Below are positions 12,200-21,618 of a stretch of DNA of 64,000 nt, one piece after another. The stretch's first letter is position 1. Each line of letters begins with the position of its first letter. The notes under the pieces are model-generated. The model had not been told where the DNA came from and did no database searches. It saw only the letters and a program-made list of their open reading frames with translations. This DNA comes from Comamonas aquatica NBRC 14918 (GTDB taxonomy: Bacteria; Pseudomonadota; Gammaproteobacteria; Burkholderiales; Burkholderiaceae_C), in contig NZ_BBJR01000047.1 in NCBI RefSeq assembly GCF_000739875.1, positions 1 to 64,000 of the forward strand, given 5' to 3'. Position numbers and translations under genes: made by a program.

Positions 12200-12496
12200 T
12201 CAACGCTGTGGCTGCTCGGTCGTGGCAGCCAGGGTCTCGGACTTCTCGGTCTTGCTTTGTCGCATTTGCAGGTAGCGCTGGTACTCCGGGCGCAGCGCGC
12301 TGTCGCTGTAGCCCGAAGGATGGGGCATGAAGCTCATGCCCGCGGCATGCCACTGCTGCAGATCCTCCAACACCTGGGCACGGGTCAACTCCGGTGCCGT
12401 GCCGCGCGTTGAAGAGGTGGTGCTGCCTTCTGCGTGGGCGACTGAGACCAGGCCCAGTGCCAGCGCAGCACATGAAAAGATACGGTGGTAACGCAT
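12200..12496 (-). CDS. Small exported DUF4148 protein
   Basis: This 98-residue protein has a classical signal peptide (MRYHRIFSCAALALGLVSVAHA) and a short mature part containing LTRAQVLEDLQQWHAAGM, the hallmark of DUF4148, a family common and multiply copied in Burkholderiales. The function is unknown. The start at 12496 is preceded by AAGGAG; a frame start 12 codons upstream is not supported. A terminator follows, so it is probably monocistronic. Confidence 0.85.
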   Translation of the reverse strand: MRYHRIFSCAALALGLVSVAHAEGSTTSSTRGTAPELTRAQVLEDLQQWHAAGMSFMPHPSGYSDSALRPEYQRYLQMRQSKTEKSETLAATTEQPQR

Positions 12497-12636
12497 TTGA
12501 AACTCCTTGACTGCCACCGAGTCAGCAGACAACGTCGTCTGGACTCCATGGCGTCGAAGTTTCTTATAGAGACGGTTTTGCGTCTGTGCGTTTTCTCACG
12601 TTACAGATGTAATTGCGCCTGCGCGCACCACCCTGC

Positions 12637-13338
12637 CTACTGCGCCTCCACCAGCGCCAGCAAGCCATCCAGATTGCTGAGGAAAATGCTGCGTCCCTGG
12701 CGCTGCAGCAGCCCCAGGCGCATCAGGCGCGACATCTCGCGGGCCACCTCTTCCCGGGTGGTGCCCAGGTAGGCCGCCAAGCTGGCCTGGGTGGGGCTGG
12801 GGGACAGCAGCACCTGGTTGCCCTCCACACCCTGGCGCTGCGCCAGGGCCAGCAGGCGCATGTGCAGGCGACTGCGGACATTCAGCGTCCCCATCTCGAC
12901 CACACGGGCCACCAGCTGCCACAGCAGGTCGGTGACGTTCTGCAAGATGCCCAGCACCATGGCGCTGTCGTGGTACAGCCATTCCTGCACGATCTGCCCC
13001 TCCATCACCGCCAGCAGCGTCGGCTGGGTGGCCTCCATGCGCACGCCTTGGGGCATGGCCTTGCAGGACAGCGCATTGCCGAACATTTGCCCGGGCAGCA
13101 GCTCGCCCAGCAGCAATTCCCGGCCCTGCACATTCGCGCAGCACACTTGCACCTGGCCGGACAGCAGCAGGTGGATGCGCGTGTCGCTGAATGGGCAAGG
13201 CACAGGCTCTCCAGCGGCCAACACGCGCCACTGCACGCGGTCGGCCAGCCAGCGCAGGCGCTCGACGTCCAGGTGCGCCAGGGCCGGCATGGTTCGCAAC
13301 AATTGCCAGGAAGCCGTGGGGGTGTCTGTGTGCATCAT
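12637..13338 (-). CDS. Crp/Fnr-family regulator
   Basis: This 233-residue protein has an N-terminal cyclic-nucleotide-binding-like barrel (about 15-130) and a C-terminal winged helix (TQASLAAYLGTTREEVAREM as recognition unit, about 180-200). The N-terminal cysteine cluster of FNR is absent, so it is not an oxygen-sensing Fe-S type of that kind; the effector is unknown. It starts nine bases after the M48 protease stop and is likely co-transcribed with lemA and that protease. Confidence 0.85.
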   Translation of the reverse strand: MMHTDTPTASWQLLRTMPALAHLDVERLRWLADRVQWRVLAAGEPVPCPFSDTRIHLLLSGQVQVCCANVQGRELLLGELLPGQMFGNALSCKAMPQGVRMEATQPTLLAVMEGQIVQEWLYHDSAMVLGILQNVTDLLWQLVARVVEMGTLNVRSRLHMRLLALAQRQGVEGNQVLLSPSPTQASLAAYLGTTREEVAREMSRLMRLGLLQRQGRSIFLSNLDGLLALVEAQ

Positions 13339-13346
13339 CAACCTTG

Positions 13347-14372
13347 TCAAAAACCATCGGCCTCGCGCACCACCGGCGTGGCCTGCAACGGCAGGGGCCG
13401 CATCGGCCGGCCGTAGATGCGGGCCACCCGCAGCTCCAGGGGCGGATGGGCGTCCAGCCAGTGCTCCAGCCGGCTGCTGTCGGGGGTCTCGGCCAGCAGC
13501 ATGTGCTGCACCAGCGGATGGTGCAACCCGCTGTGGCTGCGGTGGTCGGCCCGCCAGCCGCCGCGGTGGCGCGCGGCCTCCTGGCGCTGCGTCATCACCT
13601 TGCGCAGCACGCCGCCCAGGGCATCGCGGCTGCGCGTCCATTGCACGGCACGGGCATCGGCCAGCAATTCGCGCTGGCGCGCAACCGCAGCCTTCAGCAG
13701 GCGCCCGCTGCACCAGCCCACAAAACCCGCCGCCATGACCGCATTGCCAAACCACCAGGCCAGGCCGCCGCGCTCACGCAGGGTTTCGCCAAAGTGGTAG
13801 ACCAGCTCCAGCCCGCTGACCATGCCGGCCAGCTGCATGTTCAGCCGGGTGTCGCCCTCCTTGAGGTGCGAGAGTTCGTGCGCCACCAGTCCCTGCATTT
13901 CATCGCGCGTCAGGTAGTCCAGCGCCCCCTGCGTGACAGCGATCACGGCATCGTCCGGCTCCCAGCCGGCCGCAAAGGCATTGATGGCATCGGCACGCGC
14001 CAGCACCACCACCTGGGGCGGCAGCATCTGCGCGGCCACGCACAGTTCCTGCACGATGTTGCACAGCTGCTGCTCGGCCGGGGTGCTGCCCGGCCGGGCC
14101 TCACGCGCCCCGATGCGCTGCGCCAGCTGGCGCCCCCCGGCACTGAGCTGTTCGTGCGTCAGCCACCAGCCGCCGAGGATGAGAAACAGGGTCACCCCCA
14201 CATTCACGGCCACAAAGCCCTTGGGATAGTCCAGGTGCGCAAACAGCAGCCGCCAGGCCAGCGCCAGGCCACCATGCACGGCCGCCAGCGCGGCCAGCAC
14301 GCACAGGCCGAACAGCAGCACCAGCCAGCGCGTGGTGCGCCGGGCATCGGTTTGCCAGTCCCAGAAACGCAT
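13347..14372 (-). CDS. M48-family membrane zinc metalloprotease
   Basis: This 341-residue protein has two N-terminal transmembrane segments (about 15-40 and 52-72), then the zinc-protease motif HELSH (in GLVAHELSHLKEGD) and a further pair of hydrophobic segments near 195-225. The downstream RQRELLADARAVQ carries the expected third-ligand glutamate region. It resembles HtpX-like M48B proteins involved in membrane protein quality control. It follows lemA by 14 bases, a pairing seen widely, and precedes the Crp-type regulator. Confidence 0.9.
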   Translation of the reverse strand: MRFWDWQTDARRTTRWLVLLFGLCVLAALAAVHGGLALAWRLLFAHLDYPKGFVAVNVGVTLFLILGGWWLTHEQLSAGGRQLAQRIGAREARPGSTPAEQQLCNIVQELCVAAQMLPPQVVVLARADAINAFAAGWEPDDAVIAVTQGALDYLTRDEMQGLVAHELSHLKEGDTRLNMQLAGMVSGLELVYHFGETLRERGGLAWWFGNAVMAAGFVGWCSGRLLKAAVARQRELLADARAVQWTRSRDALGGVLRKVMTQRQEAARHRGGWRADHRSHSGLHHPLVQHMLLAETPDSSRLEHWLDAHPPLELRVARIYGRPMRPLPLQATPVVREADGF

Positions 14373-14386
14373 GGGGCCGCCGGGGC

Positions 14387-14977
14387 TCAGAACCGCACCT
14401 GGGGCGTGGCGCGCTCCTGCGCATTGGCCGTGGACTGCAGCATATCCAGGTGCATGAAGCCCAGCAGGCGGGCCCAGAGCAGGTCCGGAAACTGGCTGGC
14501 CCGGTCATTGAATTCCATGACCTGGTCGTTGTAGGCCTGGCGGGCGAAGCCAATGCGGTTCTCGGTGCTAGCGATTTCTTCGGCCAGGCGCTGCATCTGG
14601 GCGTCGGCCTTGAGTGCGGGGTAGGCCTCCATCACCGCCATCAGCCGCCCCAGGTTGCCTCCCAGCACCTGTTCGGCCGCCGACAGGGCGGCCAGGGCCT
14701 GGCCGTCTCGCGCACGATGGCGCACGGCATCGCTGGCCGCCACCGCCTGGCTGCGTGCGCGCGCCACGGCTTCCAGGGTGGAGGCTTCGTGCTGCAGGTA
14801 GCCCCGCGCCACCTCCACCAGGTTGGGAATCAGGTCGTAGCGCCGCTTGAGCTGGACGTCGATCTGCGACCAGGCGTTGTCCACACGGTTGCGCAGCTGG
14901 CGCAGGCGGTTGTAGACCGCGATGCCCCACAGCGCCAGCACGGCCACGATGGCCAGCAAGCCCCACAGTGTCGTCAT
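14387..14977 (-). CDS. lemA: LemA-family membrane protein
   Basis: This 196-residue protein has one N-terminal transmembrane helix (residues 4-22) and the LemA core: YNRLRQLRNRVDNAWSQIDV, LKRRYDLIPNLVEVARGY, then a helical bundle ending with YNDQVMEFNDRASQFPD. LemA proteins occur beside M48 proteases in many bacteria, and this gene is followed by one. Biochemical function is not established. The region upstream (14978-15203) shows no gene. Confidence 0.93.
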   Translation of the reverse strand: MTTLWGLLAIVAVLALWGIAVYNRLRQLRNRVDNAWSQIDVQLKRRYDLIPNLVEVARGYLQHEASTLEAVARARSQAVAASDAVRHRARDGQALAALSAAEQVLGGNLGRLMAVMEAYPALKADAQMQRLAEEIASTENRIGFARQAYNDQVMEFNDRASQFPDLLWARLLGFMHLDMLQSTANAQERATPQVRF

Positions 14978-15203
14978 TGGCAGCTTCCTCTCACGGTTGG
15001 TTGGTGCCGGCTATCTTAGTGGAGCGGTGGGCCCGCACCTGGATTGCGTCTGCGGCACCGCTGCAGGCCCGCGGCGGCGCCAGCACATGCCCTGGGTGAG
15101 CGGATGCGGAGCTGGTCGCCGGTGAAGCGCGCGGGCCGCACCAGGCCGTGGCCGGGCGCCCGTGGTACCGCCCTGGCACACCCGCAGGCCGCCAAGGACC
15201 GGC

Positions 15204-15608
15204 TCACACGCCCTTGTTGCGCATCCAGTCGGCCGTCTGCATGAAGCTGCTCTTAAGCCGCACGCGCAGGGCCTCGGGCACCTCGGTCTCCTGCATGGCC
15301 TGGTCCATGCACGCTACCCACTGGTCGCGCTCCAGGATGCCGATGGCGAACGGCATGTGGCGCATGCGCAGGCGCGGGTGACCAAAACGCTCCACATAGT
15401 GGTCGGGGCCGCCCAGCCAGCCGCACAGGAACCAGAACAGCTTCTGGCGCGCATCCTCCAGCGTGCTGCCGTGCGAGGCGCGCAGCTCGGCGTAGCCGGG
15501 CTCCAGGTCCATCAGGTCGTAGAAACGATCCACCAGGCGGCGCACGGGGGCTTCCCCGCCAATCCATTCAAACGGTGTGTCGTACGGGGGCTTTTCTTCT
15601 ATCTGCAT
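15204..15608 (-). CDS. Group II truncated haemoglobin
   Basis: This 134-residue protein is a 2-on-2 globin of group II (trHbO type). The stretch KLFWFLCGWLGGPDHYVERF followed by GHPRLRMRHMPFAIG is diagnostic, with the histidine of RMRHMPF as the likely proximal haem ligand and Trp in the WLGG region shaping the distal pocket. It would bind O2, NO or peroxide-type ligands in the cytoplasm. The start MQIEEKPPYDTPFEWIGG was chosen over one 14 codons upstream because it matches the family. Not obviously in an operon. Confidence 0.93.
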   Translation of the reverse strand: MQIEEKPPYDTPFEWIGGEAPVRRLVDRFYDLMDLEPGYAELRASHGSTLEDARQKLFWFLCGWLGGPDHYVERFGHPRLRMRHMPFAIGILERDQWVACMDQAMQETEVPEALRVRLKSSFMQTADWMRNKGV

Positions 15609-15799
15609 GGCACGGACCCAGAAATACAAACCAGCCTGCAGGGCAGGCATCCATGCCTGGCAGTGTGCCAGCTGTACCGCGCCGGGGTGGACCAGGGGTT
15701 AAGTCTCGGCCCTGCCCCGGCGCCGGCGCCCGGCTGGCAGGGGGCCTGGGCTACCGTACAGGCCCGCACCGCCACGGTGGCACGCCAGCGGCTGCAGCC

Positions 15800-16171
15800 C
15801 TATGCTTTGGCCTCCAGCTTGGTCTGGCACTGGATGCAGCGTTTGGCCGAGGGGAAGGCCTGCAGGCGGGGCACGGCGATCGCCTTGCCGCAGACTACGC
15901 ATTCGCCGTAGCTGCCATCGTCCAGCCGCTGCAAGGCAGCGCGCACGTCCTGCAGTTCCTGCTGGTCGCGCACGGCTTCGGCATAGCGCACCTCGCGGTC
16001 GGCCGTCTCGTGGGTCTGGTTGGCGTCGGGCTCCGGCGGCATGTCCTCGGCGTCCTCGGCCTGCTGTTCCTGTTCCTGGTGCGCGGCCGCCAGCTCCTGC
16101 CGCAACTGCTGTTCACGCTGCTGCAGGAGATGGCGAAACGTCTGGAGTTGGGTGTGTGTGAGTGCAGTCAT
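15800..16171 (-). CDS. TraR/DksA-family zinc-finger protein
   Basis: This 123-residue protein has an N-terminal Gln/Glu-rich coiled-coil (about 5-85) and a C-terminal four-cysteine zinc finger, CVVC (residues about 90-93) and CIQC (about 111-114). This is the DksA/TraR layout, shorter than true DksA (about 150). It may bind RNA polymerase through the secondary channel. Acidic residues sit in the coiled-coil tip region (EDAEDMPPEPDAN), but whether they act as in DksA is unknown. Monocistronic by position. Confidence 0.88.
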   Translation of the reverse strand: MTALTHTQLQTFRHLLQQREQQLRQELAAAHQEQEQQAEDAEDMPPEPDANQTHETADREVRYAEAVRDQQELQDVRAALQRLDDGSYGECVVCGKAIAVPRLQAFPSAKRCIQCQTKLEAKA

Positions 16172-16382
16172 GCAGCCATGATTGCCAAGCGGCGTCCGCC
16201 CCCCGGGTCAGCGCGCAGCGCATCCGCACGTCAGCCAGAACGGCGGGGCCGCTGCACGGCGGCGGCGCACCCGCCTCTTCAAAGATGAGAGCTGCCGGCG
16301 CTCGCCCATCCACGCTTTCGAACGCCAAGCACCCTGCAGCGGTCTATCCACATGCGCCAAACGCTATGTATTTTGCATGCCC

Positions 16383-18914
16383 TCACTCTGCGGCGGCACG
16401 CAGGCTGTGCATCACCGGGCGCTGCAGCACTTCGCGCAGGCCCCACCAACCGGCCCCCAGGGCCAGCGTGGCACCGGCCAGTGCCCCGGCCAGCGGCACC
16501 CACCAGACGGCTGTCCAGGCAAATTCGAACACCCAGCGCGCCAGCGCCCAGCCCACCAGCATGGCGACGCAGCTGGCCAGGAAGCCCGCCAGCAGGCCCA
16601 CGCCCGCCAGCTCGGCCCGCTGCACCTGGCGCAGCAGGCGGCTTTGCGCGCCCAGGGCCCGCATGATGGCGTACTCCCGCGCGCGTTCCTCGCGCGTGGC
16701 AGTGACGGCGGCAAACAGCACCACCAGCCCGGCCGCCAGCGTGAAGGCAAACAAAAACTCCACCGCGCGGATCACCTGGTCCAGCACGCGCTGCACCTGG
16801 GCAATGGTGCTGTCCAGGTCCACGTTGGTGATGTTGGGAAACTGGCGCAGCAAGGCATTGTCAAAGCCCGCCTGCGCCGGCGCGCGGTAGGCCGCCATGT
16901 AGGTGGTGGGCACATCGGGCACGCTGGCCACGGGGAACATGATGAAGAAGTTGGCGCGCATGCTGCCCCAGTCCACCTTGCGCAGGCTGGTCAGGCGGGC
17001 GCTGTGGCGCACGCCGCCGATGTCGAACACCAGGGTGTCGCCCAGATGCAGGCCCAGGGTCTGGGCAATGCCGTCCTCCACGCTGGCGCCATCGGCCTCG
17101 CCCGCCACCCACTGGCCGGCGGTGACGGTGTTCTTGTCGGGCATGGCCAGGGCGTTGGAGAGGTTGAACTCCCGGTCCAGCATGCGCTGGGCCCGGTCGT
17201 CGGTGTAGTTCTCGGGGCGGACGGCCTGGCCGTTGACCTCCACCAGCCGCCCCCGGATCATGGGGAACCAGTCGTAGCCCTGCACCCCGGCCTGCTCCAG
17301 GTGGCTGCGGAAGGCCTGGGCCTGGTCCGGCATGATGTTGATCACAAAGCGGTTGGGGGCATGCGCCGGCGTGGCCTGGCGCCAGCTGCTGACCAGGTCG
17401 GTGCGCAGCAGCACCAGCAGCACCAGCAGCACCAGGGCCAGCAGGCCCACGGCCAGGCTGCTGACCTGGACCACGGCATAGCCCGGCCGCGCCGCCAGCT
17501 GGCGCGTGGCCAGGATCAGCCAGCGTGGCGCGGCGTTCTCGCGCACCAGGCGCCGCAACAGCCAGACAGCCACCCAGGCCAGTGCGGCAAACAGCAGCGC
17601 GGCCGCCGCAAAGCCGCCCACGGCGATCCCGCCCAGCCTGGGGTCGCGGCTGACCACCATCAGCAGCGCGCCAAAGCCCAGCACGCCCACACCCAGCACC
17701 CCAGCCGAGAGGGGCTTGATGGCCCCCACATCGCGGCGCAGCACGCGCAGCGGCGGCACCTGGGCCAGCTGCAGCACGGGCGGCAGGCCAAAGGCCAGCA
17801 GCAAGGTCATGCCCATGCCTACGCCAAAACCCACGGGCCACAGATTGGGCGGCGGCAGGCCATCGGCCACCAGGCCCGCCAGCAGCCAGACAAACGCGTG
17901 GTGCACGCCCCAGCCCAGGGCCACGCCCAGCAGGCTGGCCAGCAGGCCGACCACGGCGAACTCCAGCGCATACGCGGCGGCAATCCGGCGCTGGGGCAGG
18001 CCCAGCACGCGCAGCATGGCCGCCACATCGAGGTGCCCCTGGGCAAAGGCCCGTGCCGCCAGGGCCACGGCCACGGCCGACAGCAGCGCCGCCAGCAGGG
18101 CCACCAGGCTCAGGAACTTCTCGCCCCGCTCCAGCGTGCGGCGCATTTCGGGGCTGCCGCTGTCCAGCGACTCCAGGCGCAGCCCTGCCCGCCGCCCCTT
18201 GCCGATCTGGGCCTGGGCCCAGGCCGCGTAGCGCGCCACGGTCTGGGCGTCCTCGCCGGCCACGGCCAGGCGCCAGGTGATACGGCTGGCGGGTTGCACC
18301 AGGGCGGTGGCCGCCAGGTCCTGGGCATGGATCATGACGCGCGGCGCAAAGCTCATGAAGCCGCCGCCACGGTCGGGCTCGGCCGTGATCACCTGGGCGA
18401 TGCGCAGGCTGGCATCGCCCAGCAGCAGGGTGTCTCCCACCTGCAGCTCCAGCGCCGACAGCAGGGCCGCATCCACCCAGGCCTGGCCGGGGGCGGGAAT
18501 CTCAGCAGTCACCCGGTCTGCAGCGCCCGCGGCATCGGCCACCTGCAGACGGCCCCGCAAGGGGTAGCCCTGGTCCACCGCCTTCAGCGCCACCAGCTTG
18601 GCCATGCCGCCGCGCGCCTCGGTGGCTCGGCCCATGGTGGGAAAGACCAGGGTCGTGACATGGCGCAGCCCCAGGGCCTGGGCCTGGTCGACAAAGCGCT
18701 GCAGCTGCCCGTCGTCGCTGGCGATCACCACATCGCCGCCCAGCAGCTGGCGCGCATCGCGCTGCAAGCCGGCTTCCAGCCGGTTGGCGAAGAATGCGAC
18801 CGAGGTCAGCGCCGCCACCGCCAGCGTGACCGCCACCCACAGCAGGCGCAACTCGCCCGCACGCGCATCGCGCCACAGCGTGCGCCATCCCAGTTGCCAG
18901 AAGCTCATCGTCAT
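16383..18914 (-). CDS. Large FtsX-type ABC transporter permease (YbbP-like)
   Basis: This 843-residue protein has an N-terminal transmembrane helix, a large periplasmic domain, a core of several helices, a second periplasmic domain and a final trio of helices near 715-840, i.e. two FtsX/MacB-like units as in YbbP. Such permeases act with an ATPase (YbbA type) in export or envelope processes; no ATPase gene is adjacent here. Start MTMSFWQLGWRTLWRDARAGEL at 18914 is probable, with MSF at 18908 as an alternative; neither has a strong ribosome site. It ends before a convergent gene-poor gap of 211 bases. Confidence 0.88.
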   Translation of the reverse strand: MTMSFWQLGWRTLWRDARAGELRLLWVAVTLAVAALTSVAFFANRLEAGLQRDARQLLGGDVVIASDDGQLQRFVDQAQALGLRHVTTLVFPTMGRATEARGGMAKLVALKAVDQGYPLRGRLQVADAAGAADRVTAEIPAPGQAWVDAALLSALELQVGDTLLLGDASLRIAQVITAEPDRGGGFMSFAPRVMIHAQDLAATALVQPASRITWRLAVAGEDAQTVARYAAWAQAQIGKGRRAGLRLESLDSGSPEMRRTLERGEKFLSLVALLAALLSAVAVALAARAFAQGHLDVAAMLRVLGLPQRRIAAAYALEFAVVGLLASLLGVALGWGVHHAFVWLLAGLVADGLPPPNLWPVGFGVGMGMTLLLAFGLPPVLQLAQVPPLRVLRRDVGAIKPLSAGVLGVGVLGFGALLMVVSRDPRLGGIAVGGFAAAALLFAALAWVAVWLLRRLVRENAAPRWLILATRQLAARPGYAVVQVSSLAVGLLALVLLVLLVLLRTDLVSSWRQATPAHAPNRFVINIMPDQAQAFRSHLEQAGVQGYDWFPMIRGRLVEVNGQAVRPENYTDDRAQRMLDREFNLSNALAMPDKNTVTAGQWVAGEADGASVEDGIAQTLGLHLGDTLVFDIGGVRHSARLTSLRKVDWGSMRANFFIMFPVASVPDVPTTYMAAYRAPAQAGFDNALLRQFPNITNVDLDSTIAQVQRVLDQVIRAVEFLFAFTLAAGLVVLFAAVTATREERAREYAIMRALGAQSRLLRQVQRAELAGVGLLAGFLASCVAMLVGWALARWVFEFAWTAVWWVPLAGALAGATLALGAGWWGLREVLQRPVMHSLRAAAE

Positions 18915-18966
18915 GCCCAGGACGATAGCGCAAGCCCGCCCCGGGCGCTGCGCCCACCCCCAGGGT

Positions 18967-21525
18967 TCAGGGGGCTTCGACCGGACGCCCCAGCACGGCC
19001 GGGGGTGTTTGCTCCCAGTCCGGCGCCGTGCCGGGCGGTGGCGCCCACTGCTCCATCCAGGTATCCAGCGCATCGGAAGGCGGCAGCTGCGAAGCCGGCA
19101 GGGGCGGTGTGGACTCCTCGATCACGTCGCTGTCGGGCGCGGGCGTCACCGGGGCCGGCACGGCCACCGGCGGCGGTGTATGGCCCGGGACCGGCGCCGA
19201 TGGCTGGCGCTCCTCACCCCACCAGGCCTGCATCTGGCGGCGCACGCCATCGGCCAGCGAGGCCCACCAGTGCGACGACTCAGGCGGCGTGAAGCGCGCA
19301 TGGCGGTCCACCAGCTTGCTGCGCAAGGCCTGGGCAGTGAAATCCCCCACCATGGGCAGGGCGCTGCGGGCCCCCTGGCCCCAGTGGTCGCTGCGCAAGG
19401 TGATGCGCCCGTCGTTGAACCCGGCCCAGGCGCCCACCACCAGCTCGGGGTGCATCAGGATGAACCAGCCATCGGCGTTGTTCTGCGTGGTGCCGGTCTT
19501 GCCGGCCACGTCGTCCTTGATGCCCCAGCGGCGGCGGATGTCACGCCCCGTGCCTTTGTCCACCACCCCGCGCAGCATGTCAACCAGGGCGTAGTTCTCC
19601 TCCTCGTCCCAGACCTGCTCGGCCGGATGCGGGGCAAACTCGGCCAGCACCTTGCCCTGGCGGTCCTCGATGCGTGTGACCAGCAGGGGCGCGCGATACT
19701 GACCGCCGCGCGCCAGGCTGCCATAGGCGTTGACCATTTCCAGCAGCGACACCGGGCTGGCCCCCAGGGCCAGGGCCGGCACGGCCTCCAGCGGGCTGCT
19801 GCGCACCCCCAGGTTGCGCGCCAGGCGCGCCACCTTGGCCGGACCGACTTCCTGCACCAGCTGGGCGGTGATGGTGTTCTTGGAATAGGCCAGCGCATCG
19901 GCCAGCGTCATGCTGCGCCCGCTGGGCGGGCTGGCATCGCTGGGGCGCCACACCTCGTCCCCGGCCAACGTGATTTCCACGGCCTGGTCCACGCGCTGCG
20001 CATCGGCCGGCACGCCCGACTGCAGTGCGGCGCCATAGACAAAGGGCTTGAACGTGGACCCGGGCTGGCGGCGTGCCTGCTGCACGTGGTCGAACGCATC
20101 CTGGGCAAAGTCACGGCTGCCGACCCAGGCGCGCACGGCGGCCGTGCCGGGGTCCATGGCCAGAAAGCCGGCTTCCAGGCGCAGCTTGTCCTGGCGCAAT
20201 TGCTGCAGGAAGGCCTTGTCGCCCAGCAGCTCCTGCAGGGCCTCCTGGCTGCTGCGGCCTTTTTCCCGCAGGGCGGCATAGGCCGTGGTCTCGCGCACCA
20301 GGCTGTGCACCAGCGGGTTGTCGGGGTTCCAGCCGTCGCGCTTGCTCCAGTTGGTGTTGGCAATGCCTTGCAGCGTGCGCGTGTGGTTGCGCACCGCCTG
20401 GGTGGCCCAGGCCTGCATGCGGGCATCCAGCGTGGTGTGCACCACCAGCCCGTCGGCATAGATGTTGTAGCCATGGCTGTCGGCCCAGTCGATCAGCCAC
20501 TTGCGCACCTGCTGCGCAAAGTGCGGGGCCATGCCCGAAGGCATTTCCTGGCGTTCGAAGTCCAGGCGCAGCGGGCGCACCTTCAGACGTTCGAACTCGG
20601 CCGCGGTCAGCACCTCGCGCTTGACCATCTGCGCCAGCACCGTGTTGCGCCGCGCCACGGCGCGCTCGGGGTTGCGCACCGGGTTGTAGTAGCTGGTGCC
20701 CTTGAGCATGCCGACCAGGGTGGCCGCCTCCAGCACCGACAGCTTGGCCGCGGGCTTGTCGAAGTAGGTGCGCGCCGCCATCTCGATGCCCCAGGCGTTG
20801 TACAGGAAGGGCACGGTGTTGAGGTAGGTCTCCAGAATCTCTGGCTTGCTGTAGAGCGCCTCGATCTTGAAGGCCGTGATGGCCTCCTTGAGCTTGCGGT
20901 TCACGCTGGCAGAGCGCCCGATCTCCTCGGGGTACAGGTTGCGCGCCAGCTGCTGCGTCAGCGTGGAGCCGCCCTGCAGATCGCCGCGCAGCGAGTGCCA
21001 GACCGACGCCGCCGTGCGCCACAGGTCCATACCGTGGTGTTCGTAGAAGCGGTGGTCCTCGGTGGCGATCAGGGCCTGGACCACGGACGGGGCAATCTCG
21101 TCCAGGCCCACCCACTGGCGGTTGCTGCGCTTGAACAGCGCCATCTCCTTGCCGTCGGCCGTCAGCACCTGGGCGGGCTGCTCCAGCTTGGCCTTGCGGA
21201 TGTCACTGATGCTGGGGGTGAAGGGCACCAGCAGCAGGGCATAGCCCAGTGCCAGCGCGGGCAGCACCACCAGCCATTGCCAGCGCCAGCGGCGCATGCG
21301 CTGCACATGTGGTTGCAGCCATTCCCCCAGGGCCAGCAGGCGTGGGGACTGCGTGGCCCGCTGGCGCAGCAGCGCCCACCCGGACCGGGTCTGGCGGGCC
21401 AGCCGTTGCCCCCCCTGGACCAGGGGACGCAGCAGGCGGCGCCCAGCGCCAGCGGAATTTTCAGGCTCTTGTTCTTGCACGATCAAAAACAGCGCCCCAG
21501 GCGCTGCAACAGACAAAACGCGCAC
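18967..21525 (-). CDS. Class A penicillin-binding protein (1A-type)
   Basis: This 852-residue protein polymerises and crosslinks peptidoglycan. After a cytoplasmic lead and one transmembrane segment (about 84-102) comes a family 51 glycosyltransferase with EDHRFYEHHG and GGSTLTQQLARNLYPEE, then a transpeptidase domain with the active-site STFK, the SKN triad and KTGTTQNN. The C-terminal ~80 residues are Pro-rich and probably disordered. The start is uncertain: the frame opens with GTG at 21525 without a clear ribosome site, and internal ATGs exist before the membrane helix. A terminator for apbC lies immediately upstream. Confidence 0.92.
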   Translation of the reverse strand: MRVLSVAAPGALFLIVQEQEPENSAGAGRRLLRPLVQGGQRLARQTRSGWALLRQRATQSPRLLALGEWLQPHVQRMRRWRWQWLVVLPALALGYALLLVPFTPSISDIRKAKLEQPAQVLTADGKEMALFKRSNRQWVGLDEIAPSVVQALIATEDHRFYEHHGMDLWRTAASVWHSLRGDLQGGSTLTQQLARNLYPEEIGRSASVNRKLKEAITAFKIEALYSKPEILETYLNTVPFLYNAWGIEMAARTYFDKPAAKLSVLEAATLVGMLKGTSYYNPVRNPERAVARRNTVLAQMVKREVLTAAEFERLKVRPLRLDFERQEMPSGMAPHFAQQVRKWLIDWADSHGYNIYADGLVVHTTLDARMQAWATQAVRNHTRTLQGIANTNWSKRDGWNPDNPLVHSLVRETTAYAALREKGRSSQEALQELLGDKAFLQQLRQDKLRLEAGFLAMDPGTAAVRAWVGSRDFAQDAFDHVQQARRQPGSTFKPFVYGAALQSGVPADAQRVDQAVEITLAGDEVWRPSDASPPSGRSMTLADALAYSKNTITAQLVQEVGPAKVARLARNLGVRSSPLEAVPALALGASPVSLLEMVNAYGSLARGGQYRAPLLVTRIEDRQGKVLAEFAPHPAEQVWDEEENYALVDMLRGVVDKGTGRDIRRRWGIKDDVAGKTGTTQNNADGWFILMHPELVVGAWAGFNDGRITLRSDHWGQGARSALPMVGDFTAQALRSKLVDRHARFTPPESSHWWASLADGVRRQMQAWWGEERQPSAPVPGHTPPPVAVPAPVTPAPDSDVIEESTPPLPASQLPPSDALDTWMEQWAPPPGTAPDWEQTPPAVLGRPVEAP

Positions 21526-21532
21526 AGCATGC

Positions 21533-21563
21533 CGGAAAAAAAGCGCCCCGGCTGAACCGGGGC
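21533..21563 (-). terminator. Intrinsic terminator of apbC
   Basis: GCCCCGG (21545-21551) pairs with CCGGGGC (21557-21563) around a five-base loop. Read leftwards the stem is followed by a run of seven T bases, making a strong terminator 56 bases past the apbC stop and just ahead of the penicillin-binding protein gene. Confidence 0.85.
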
Positions 21564-21618
21564 ACTTTGCCTAAGTTTTAAGCAGGGCTTCCCGCCCGGC
21601 CGGCCACCTGCGGTGGCA

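Noticed and set aside
16182-19292. Open frame of over 1000 codons antisense to the FtsX-type permease
   Set aside because: Composition (His, Gln, Gly, Ala) is what antisense of high-GC coding DNA yields; the permease on the other strand has clear helices and family features.
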